Origin: Plenodomus lindquistii
Lineage: Eukaryota > Ascomycota > Dothideomycetes > Pleosporales > Leptosphaeriaceae
Reading direction: 5' to 3'
Length of the DNA: 64,000 nt
Assembly (NCBI GenBank): GCA_025504975.1
Contig: JANUWI010000003.1
Location: 1,798,001-1,862,000, forward strand
Part shown: positions 56,191 through 64,000 of the stretch, piece after piece
How positions within the stretch are numbered: the stretch's first letter is position 1
How the letters are laid out: the number at the start of each line of letters is the position of its first letter
Program-made: the position numbers and the translations under genes
Notes under the pieces: model-generated
The model's database searches: none
What the model was told of the DNA's origin: nothing
Seen by the model: only the letters and a program-made list of their open reading frames with translations

Positions 56191-59100
56191 TCACCAATCC
56201 TCATCCCCCTTCTTCCCCTGCATAGCCGCCTGCCTCTGCCTCAACGCCTCGGCCAATCCCCCCGCAATACTCCCCCCACTATCCCTCGCACCACTCTCCA
56301 CCGTACTCCCCCCACTCCCACTATACCCGCTATCCCTTGCACTATCGCCATTCACGCCGGCGACCGGTTTGCGCGCTGCGGGACGTTTGCCAGGAGGCGC
56401 GGGGGGCTTTGGTTTGCCGTTTGCGGGGCGTGCGGGGGGCGGTGGAGGAGGAGCGGGGGCACGGACAATGACTTCTTCGAGGTAGGCGGAGGGGGCCCAG
56501 CCAGAGGCTGATTTGTCGAGGCGGGAGGCGAGCCACCAGCCTGTGGTGGGGTGGGTTAGTGGGTTGTTACTTTTGTAGATGAGTGGTGTGAGGGGGGAGA
56601 AGGGAACGTACCGTTGTTTTCCTTTTGCGTGACCAGGATGATTTCGTCTTTACCTAGACTCAATTCTCCTGCACTTTGTCCTGCGAAATCGTACAAGGCT
56701 TTGTATCTAGGCTCCTTGGGTTGCGCCGGTGCTGCCGCAGGTGGAGGTGGCGGCGGAGGCGGCGGCACGCGATTCGATGCTGCTGACGAACTGCGCTCGT
56801 GACCGATACCGTTTGAAAGCGCAGCAACAGGAGCGGGAACGGCACGCGGTTGTGATACAGCGGGGTGCGGTACAGCAGCGGGTTGCGCAGCCGCAGGTGT
56901 GGGGACAGGGCGAGGTTGTGCTGGACGACTGGCGAGCTTGGACGGACCACCGCCTGGGCCACCGGGCCGGAGGAGTTTACCTTTTGTGATGGGTTTGGCT
57001 GCGACTTGTTTGCCCTTGGGTGTGGGCTTGGAGAGGGAATTTGGTGGCTCACCCGGGCCGGTGTGCACGGTGCTGGATTTGTAGACGTCGTCTCGTGGGA
57101 TGGCGGGATCTTTAACGACCTTGACGTGGGCGGGTTTGCCAGGCTTCTTATTGTACTCGATCGTCTCACCGATGCGGAGGTCCAATGCGCCTCGCAGAAC
57201 GTTTTTGAGATGTGTGAAGAACTCTGTCTTGAAGACGCAGTTCACCAGTGGATCCGGTTCTGAAGGCGAGCCAGCGCCAATCGCGAACCAGTCGTCCTTT
57301 AGCGTTGAGCAGCTGATGTACTTGATGGCTCCCACGGGTATCGTCCGATCCGCTATGATCTGGAGTTGCCTGTTGACCATGGTCTGCTTTACCAAATAGA
57401 CATTCTTCTTGGTCAGCACAAGCATTCGCGGCTCCGGCTTACTTGATCTACCAAGCTTCGATACCAGTGTCTCGGCTCGACATGAGAAGGGCACCTCTTC
57501 GTTGGCAGAGATTCCGATAGCTTGGGCTATCATCTCGCCAGGCCCACCTCTGTTGCCGATACCAAGGTAGTCGCCCATGAATCTTCGGTAACCGACCAAA
57601 CTGTATCTTCTCCTCTCCTTTCGACCCTGGAGAACCCTGTGGCCTTGATCGCGGAGCTCGATAAATTCTTTGCCACCATTGAGCTTTCGCCAGAAACGTT
57701 GAATGCGAGTCGCACATTCGATACGGTACCGTAGGTAGTTCCTCCATGCGCGTTGAATGCGAATGGCCATGTTGTGCCAGTACTTATCACGCATCGTTTC
57801 GAGAGCGAATAGGGTCTCGGGCGTCTTGATGAAGACCTTGGTCACACCCATCTGGAACTCTTCGGTTGGAATGTTGGTATCTTTAAGAATCGTCTTGGCT
57901 CCAGATTCGTAGTCACCAGTCCAGGTGTATTCTCCTGCATACGAGCACTTGGGCGACAGGAGGAAGAATCGTTCCACAAACTTGTCGAATGTTTGACGTG
58001 ACGCGAAACCGGCTCGTCGAATGCGCACGTTCTCTTGTAAACCAAGATATTTGATCTGATGCATAACATTGGGCTCGTTGTACTCTTTGGGCGACTTATT
58101 TTCGTTGGGCTTGATCGTTCGGATGTACGACGGTCTGGCTTGCATAAGAGTTGTGACGAGGTCGTTCGCCGAGGCCTTGATCTTATCACCGGCCGTTGGT
58201 GGTCGCCGCCTATTGTCCTGATCTACTTGGTTAGGGAACAAAGTGTGGACAAACGTGTTTCCACTCTGTCCAAGCAAGTTCAGCAAGTCCTTCAGCAGCT
58301 GATCCTTATTCTTGTCTGTCATTCCATCGATCGCGTACGACACCTCACCGGCGTAGTGCTTGATCACGAATTGACCCTGGCGAGGCGTGAAGTTGGGGCC
58401 GGAGAGCCCGTTCAGTCTTTGAACAAATGTTTGATCGGCCGCTGCGGGATCCGCGTGTGCTGTCGCGCAAGCATCGTTCAGCGCCGCGAAGACACCCGGG
58501 GGTTTCTTCTCTTCGATCAATTCGCAGACGACCTTGTTGTCAAAGTACTTGATCGGCGTCCACTTGATCTGTTCTCGCTCATACTCTTCTTGTTCTGCCT
58601 TCAATGTCAACTGAATAAAGATCTGCTGGAGCTTCTCGTTGACATAGTTAATACACAGCTGTTCGAAGCTGTTCCGCTCGAAAATCTCGAATCCGTAGAT
58701 GTCCAAGATACCGATAGAATGCGCCGTCGCGCTTCGAGCCTTCAGGGAAACGTTGACGCGCTCAACGATCCAGTCGAATAGGTTGAAGTATATTCCTTTC
58801 GAGAGCGCATCTCGTACAGAGCCCGCTTGTGCGCAGTTCAGAGGTACGTCGTATACGGATCCTCTTCGACCTCCGCGGCTGGTCTCCATAACTCGGATTG
58901 TAAGCGCTTTATTAACGTGCGCTGCGTCCACTTCCAAGAGGTATGCGACAAAGTCGACCACTGATTGATCCACAATAGTCGCGTTTCCTGAGTCGTCTTC
59001 TCGGAAAGAGACATTTCCTAGCCACAATATCGCTGCCAGCATCCGGAAAATGTTGTCTTGCTCGGCTTGTTGTAGACCAATGACCTTCATCGCATTCAGG

Positions 59101-60219
59101 GTATCGTCAAACTCAGCATGGTCGTCGATTCCGTCGACATCGAAACATTTCGATCGGCTCGTGTACAGGTAAGCGTTTGGTTGTTGCAGACCAAAAAGTT
59201 CTGTTGGTTGTTAGCTTTCATCTTCAGCTTTTGGAGAATTCTTCCATACCCCGATACTGCGGTGACGCCGCTTTGGTGAACTGGTAGAAGATGTGGAAAT
59301 TGCGCTCATTCATGATCTGCCCAACCACACGCGACTTTTCCAGCAGGTAGTTGTTGATATTCGCTCCAACTGGCTCTCCTTGTGTGTTGAAGTGAATCTC
59401 GAGGTATTTTCCGAATCGCGACGAATTGTTGTTTCGTAGCGTCTTTGCGTTTCCGAAGGATTCGAGTAGAGGATTCGTGGCCAGCACCATGTCCTTGATC
59501 TCTTGAATCGACGAGTTGCTCCCGCTTGACACGTTTGCAATGTATTGCATAATCCGCTTCGCAGCTTCCGTCTTTCCGGCTCCAGATTCTCCTGAAATAA
59601 TGACGCACTGGTTCTCCTTGTATGCGTTCATGTTGTAGTATGTGGACTCGGCGATTGCGAAAACGTGGGGCGGAACCTGTTGCCGTCAGTTCCAGCCGCT
59701 CCAGTGGGGTGATGTGCCTCACCTCCAGCCTGTTCTTGCCCTTGTAGCTGTCCAGGACTTGGTCTGTATATATGCCCACTACGCCGCATTAGCATTATTC
59801 CTACGAGGCTTCCATGCTGCCAGGCTGTCACGTACAATCGCGAAAGGGGTTGACCGACACCAACACATGCCCAATATATGTCTGCACCTTGGTCAGTTGT
59901 TGTTCGTGGCTATCCCGCCATATCGGTGTCGCGCGGGGTCGGCGCAAGCGGGTCGACGCACGTAGATTTCGCCATTCTCGAAGCGTTTCTTCAAGTTCTC
60001 GTTGATGGCCTCGTTCGAAACCTTGCTGATGAGGGTAAGATCAGAGACTCCGACTTCCTTCTTCTTGGTAGTCTCGAAGACGGCCTTCTTGGCGAACTGC
60101 GAAGTCGGCTGGCCTTTGCCTGCAGCTGCCTCCTTCTTGCGCCCTGCGCGCTTCGATACCGCCTGTACGTCCGCCGTGTCAGCGCCCGCAATTCCTGCGC
60201 AACATGTGGTTTTGGGCAT
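56191..60219 (-). CDS. myoA: Class I myosin
   Basis: Actin motor at endocytic patches and hyphal tips. Exons 60219-59962, 59881-59836, 59778-59723, 59676-59250, 59200-56612 and 56540-56191 give 1241 residues. The motor has P-loop GESGAGKTE, switch-I NNNSSRFGK and switch-II DIYGFEIFE, followed by two IQ motifs (IRIQRAWRNYLRYR, ATRIQRFWRK). A TH1 lipid-binding domain, a Pro/Ala-rich linker with a nine-proline run, an SH3 domain (ALYDF ... GWWLASRLD) and an acidic Arp2/3-binding end DEDW come next. The extreme N-terminus is uncertain: an ATG at 60226 followed by a GTATAT donor and an ACAG acceptor would replace the first residues by a shorter start. Confidence 0.93.
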
Positions 60220-60859
60220 ATACCATGATTGATGCCCGATAGCGAGCTTAGACCAAGTGTGTGTGTGTGTCGTCTGGCGGGGTGCTGTGTACTACTGCAA
60301 TGGATATGGGAGGGGCCAGTACAGAGTGGCAAACAGCGAGTGGAGGTGTGGTGGTGCAGCGTGAGGGTTGGCGCCGCAATGTTGGGAGAGAGGGTGGGAT
60401 TTGCGGGCAGCGGGCAGCGGGCGTGAGTCTACAACATGGCCCGGCAGCGTCATGTCACGGCGAGCCCTGGAGCGGACAAGCCGGAGCTAGCTAACGCACA
60501 GCCACAGCCCTAGTCCAACGACGCGCGTGCTCACTCAGCAACACTCCCATCTTACACAGTACAAACGCCGCCAGCTGCCTCCATTACGTGTCGCTCACCA
60601 AGGCGTTAGGCAGCCGCAAAAGGAAGTCGCAATTACTTCGACATTGAATCGACTAGAATATTTGACGCCACGTGACCCATCGTTAGAGAGAGCGTTTGAC
60701 CAAACCGCGAAGCAAGCAAGTACTGGCAAGTACGGTATGTACAGCATTGCTGTAGTAAGAGAGAATGAGACGCCCTGAAAATGCCCATGCCGAGAATAAC
60801 AATGTCCAAAAGGAAATCCCAAACGCCACCGCTTTGCCTTGACTGGAAGAAATTCGTTA
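60220..60859. other. Myosin upstream region
   Basis: No supported gene in 640 bp between the myosin start and the polo-kinase stop codon. A TG dinucleotide run lies at 60257-60268. Confidence 0.5.
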
Positions 60860-63656
60860 TCATGCGAAAACATCACCACCGAAACGCCCGACGCTCGCCC
60901 AGTCTAGCCGCTTGGTTTCTTCCAGCTGAGGGCCGCTCCATGAGTACACCTTGGGGTCTACGAGGCAGCCCAGCCCGCCCTGTTCGGTCCACTCCCTCAC
61001 CACGGTGTAGATGAACTCAATCTTCGCACGGAGAAGGTTGCTCTCCGTGAGCTCCTTGTACGAGTCTTCTTTGTCTGCGGAGCCGTACAGCAGTTGTTGC
61101 AGAGATCCTCGCAGGTTTGCGCGTGCCTTGACGTGCTTCCATGGCACGTTGCCAGTTTCCTCGAGCAGAGACGTCGCATCCAAGGGAAGGCACATGAAGT
61201 GCCCGTAGCTGGCGTCTGATGACAGGACAAGCTTGGTGTGATCAGGAAAGTTGAACTGGAAAATGTTAGCAACGACCGTGAGGTTCGGGGAGAGCAAAAT
61301 TACCTGGAAAGCACCGTCGTCAAATCCCCAGACGCCGACATTTCCCAGTCTTTGGTAGAACTTCACAAAGTTCACACGTGGGTCCTTCCTCATCGGCTTC
61401 TCCTCGTCACCAAATGTCGCGCACATATATTTGCCAAACTTGTGCCACACCGTCCGAATCTCCTCCACTCGTCGCTTTTCTAGTACCTCGATTGGCGAGA
61501 GCCCTCTGTCATCCCTAACATGCGTGTAGTAGTTCAGCGCTACGCTCTTTGCAAGCTCTCGGTTGTTTCCTGCCTTCCGCAGATGACTATAGCCATCCGT
61601 CGCAAAAGCGATTGTCACTGGATATTGCTCTTCTGCTGATAAAAGAGTACCGATGCTGCCATCGTCGAGGACGTAGCCGACCCCGTACCTGCGAGAGTAA
61701 TCCACCCACTTTGCAACAAAGGGCAGCTGTGGAGGCTGCTCTCGCCTCGACTTGGTAGGCTTCTTGTTCAACGCCCTGGCGAGATTGTCTCGGAATATCA
61801 TCAGGCGTGCCAATACCGACATTGGGTCACTGAATGGCATCTCCTTGTCGATCGTACGATATCGAGGAGCGTCCCGGTCTGTGGGGGACTGGTTCCTGGG
61901 TACAGGTTTCTCGACTGCTGGCGCATTGGCTTTCGCAGTCCTCAATGGTGGCAGATCAGGGAGTCCTGTTGCCGTTACCCGAGGCGCTTCTTTGACAGGT
62001 TCCTTTACCATCCGAGCTCGTGTTGTCGTGCGAGCTTCCCGTGGCGCACGTGTTGGCGCAGGCGCTGCTGTCATAGCCGTCGCTGTCGCTGATGCGGCCG
62101 CCGATACTATAATTCCGGTAGGATTTGAAATCTTTCGCACTGCCCTCAGTCGTGTCGGCTTCTTGTCTAAGATTTTGGGTGCCGGTTCGGGTTCCTGGAC
62201 TGGCGCTGGCGCTGGCTGCATATTCTCCTTCAATTGTGGCAAAGGCTCTTCTCTCCGGGTAACCCGCGGTAAACGTCCCTTTGGTCGGTCGTTTCCAGTA
62301 GTCTCAGCGAGAGCTGGGCCTTCAACGGACGATTCCTTCTCTTCTGAAATTTCGCTCAGTCCGCCAGGCGCCTGATGAGGCCATTGAACGCGTGCTGGGA
62401 AGGGCACATAAACAACGTCTGGTGCAAAAGGTATGTTTGGTTGTTTGCCCGCTTCAATTTCCTTCTGACAATCGCGAGCCACAGTCTTGTTCCTTCTGCT
62501 GCCATAGGCTCCAAAGTACTTGTTGCGTTCGTATTCGCCCACAGCCGAGGATTTGCACATCTGCCACCACTCCTCCGAGTATCCGCGCCTTTTTGTTGCA
62601 GCGGTTGGTGCAAGGTTTTGTGGCCACTTGGGAATTCGCGAAGTGCAACCGCTGTCGAGCTGCAACGGAATGTACCCAAGTTTGAAGAAGTCGTGTGCGA
62701 CTATCTGGTCGGGTGTGGGCCGTTCGTCCTCGTGTACTAGAAGCAACGATACTATATCGCGGAGGTCGTCTGTGATTTGGTTGGCGAACTTTGAAAGGTC
62801 GGGCCAGCTGTATTCGCGGGCCTTGAGTTTCCGGTAGATGTCTTCGCGCTTTGCTGCATGGAACGGCGCCCTGCCGACAGCGAGTGTGTACCTGTAGCGT
62901 GTGAGTGACCACCTCCATTTCCGTGTCAGACGTTGTCCTCACATCATGATTCCAATTGCCCATAAATCCACCTTTTCGTCGTGGCCTTTGCCAGTCTTCT
63001 CCAGAACTTCAGGCGCCAGATAGTTTGGAGTGCCGCACATGGTGGTTCGCCGGATCGCCCCATAGTCGCCCGGTGAGAGTAGCAGTGCGGCCAGGCCAAA
63101 ATCGCCGACCTTGACGTTCATGTTGTGGTCCAGGAAGAGGTTGCCCGTCTTCAGGTCGCGGTGGACAATGTTGCGTTGGTGGAGGTACTTGATAGCGCCG
63201 CATGTCTGGATCATGAAGCGACGGATCTCGGGCATGGTGAAGTATTTGCGCTTCTTGATGGCGTCGGCCAGCGAGCCGTTCTCGCATAGTTCGAGAACAA
63301 CATATGTGCTGGTTTCGAAGGAGAAGGCGCGGTAGAACTCGACAATGTTGGGATGGGCGAGCTTGGAGTGGATCTGCAGTTCCGTCACAAACTACGGCGC
63401 GTTAGCATCAAGACGGTGCATTGTCGGGCGCGGCGTGGTGCACCTTTTGCGCCAGTTTGGGGGGCTCCATGCGCGACTTGACAATCTTCAAAGCGACGGT
63501 GCTGCTGCCCAGGTGCTCGTGCCCCAGCAGCTTTGCGCGGTGGCAGATGGCGAAGCCGCCCTTGCCCAGCTGTTGGGGCTCTGTCTCATACTGCAAGCCC
63601 TCGGGGTCGCTGACCACGGCCGGCGGCGGTTCTGCGTGGATCGAGGGGGCAGACAT
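60860..63656 (-). CDS. CDC5: Polo-like kinase
   Basis: Mitotic Ser/Thr kinase. Exons 63656-63444, 63391-62943, 62891-61304 and 61255-60860 give 881 residues. Kinase domain: glycine loop LGKGGFAICHRAK, catalytic Lys in VALKIV, HRDLKTGN, DFGLAA, and T-loop TMCGTPNYLAPEVL with the activating Thr position. A long basic Pro/Ala-rich linker follows, then two polo boxes, WVDYSRRYGVGYVLDDGSIG and the one ending DHTKLVLSSDASYGHFMC. The last intron (61256-61303) is 48 nt, a multiple of three and free of in-frame stops, so it can be read through; its GTAATT donor, GCTAAC branch and TTCCAG acceptor, and the conserved GAFQ-FNF junction, support splicing. Confidence 0.92.
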
Positions 63657-64000
63657 TGGGCGGCGGCGGCGGCGGCGGGTGAGGTTGTCGCGAAGCGTGA
63701 GCGCTGGTGGTTCTCTATGTCGAGGCCAGGCCGGCGCGGGTGTTGACAAACACGGTACGCTAGGGCTGTTGCCAGGGACAAGGCCTGCACGTGCCCCACG
63801 CCCATGCAATCGGTCGGTCGCAAGTGGGATAGTCTGACCGTTGACGCACAACTTGCCCGTCGCAGTCTCGATTCCACAGTATGGGCGCGTGGACAGAAGT
63901 GAATTGTCTTATTGGAGTCGTGGTGCTTGATACACCGCTACTTGAACGCGGCGCGCGACTGTTGACATTCTGCTGAAACGGGCTAGCAGCAACTGACGTC
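63657..64000. other. Polo-kinase upstream region
   Basis: A frame continues upstream of the chosen ATG to 63851 but is Arg-rich without conservation. The ATG at 63656 gives a typical short N-terminus before the kinase domain. The rest is presumed promoter. Confidence 0.45.

Overview
The window comes from a filamentous ascomycete, most likely a Dothideomycete. This is inferred from gene content, GT-AG introns of about 45-70 nt with CTAAC-like branch sites, abundant Zn2Cys6/P450-type accessory genes, TACCTAGGTA-type motifs, and decayed duplicates whose lesions look like repeat-induced point mutation (RIP, CpA to TpA). Twenty-two protein genes could be resolved, most to exon level by joining frames at splice sites; one further multi-exon membrane-protein locus is unresolved. 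Splice models were built by hand and conserve reading frame throughout, but no transcript data were used.

Layout. 0.1-2.0 kb: a palindrome-rich stretch and the unresolved membrane-protein gene. 2.0-9.6 kb is a housekeeping block: mitochondrial MutS MSH1 (-), divergent from uroporphyrinogen decarboxylase HEM12 (+), then cytosine deaminase FCY1 (-) and farnesylated Hsp40 YDJ1 (+). 9.6-11.1 kb: simple-repeat and AT-rich spacer. 11.1-21.5 kb is an accessory cluster: a Zn2Cys6 regulator (-) divergent from a VOC/extradiol-dioxygenase-like gene (+), an FAD aromatic hydroxylase (+), a SnoaL-like protein (-) and a cytochrome P450 (+). Together these suggest regulated oxidative turnover or tailoring of an aromatic compound.

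22.3-23.7 kb: three small genes, two of them single-pass membrane proteins and one Asn/Gly/Tyr-rich. 23.7-27.2 kb: a relic zone with a fragment resembling DUF3435 tyrosine recombinases, tRNA-derived repeats, a long hairpin and a tRNA-Ala with an intron. 27.3-37.2 kb: Env7/STK16-like kinase, a DUF2235 hydrolase, mitochondrial thiamine pyrophosphate carrier TPC1, a gamma-butyrobetaine-hydroxylase-like dioxygenase, a DsbA-like oxidoreductase with a GC-AG intron, and a ZFYVE19/ANCHR-like zinc-finger protein.

37.4-43.4 kb is the most unusual part. It holds five paralogues of a fungal 'LRLPxEIRNxIY' family, four clearly broken by nonsense codons, frameshifts or start loss. They are accompanied by a duplicated copy of the 3' end of the neighbouring zinc-finger gene. 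44.3-63.7 kb is a second housekeeping block, entirely on the minus strand: SIN3 corepressor, a cytosolic GH3 beta-glucosidase with a PA14 domain, class I myosin and a polo-like kinase.
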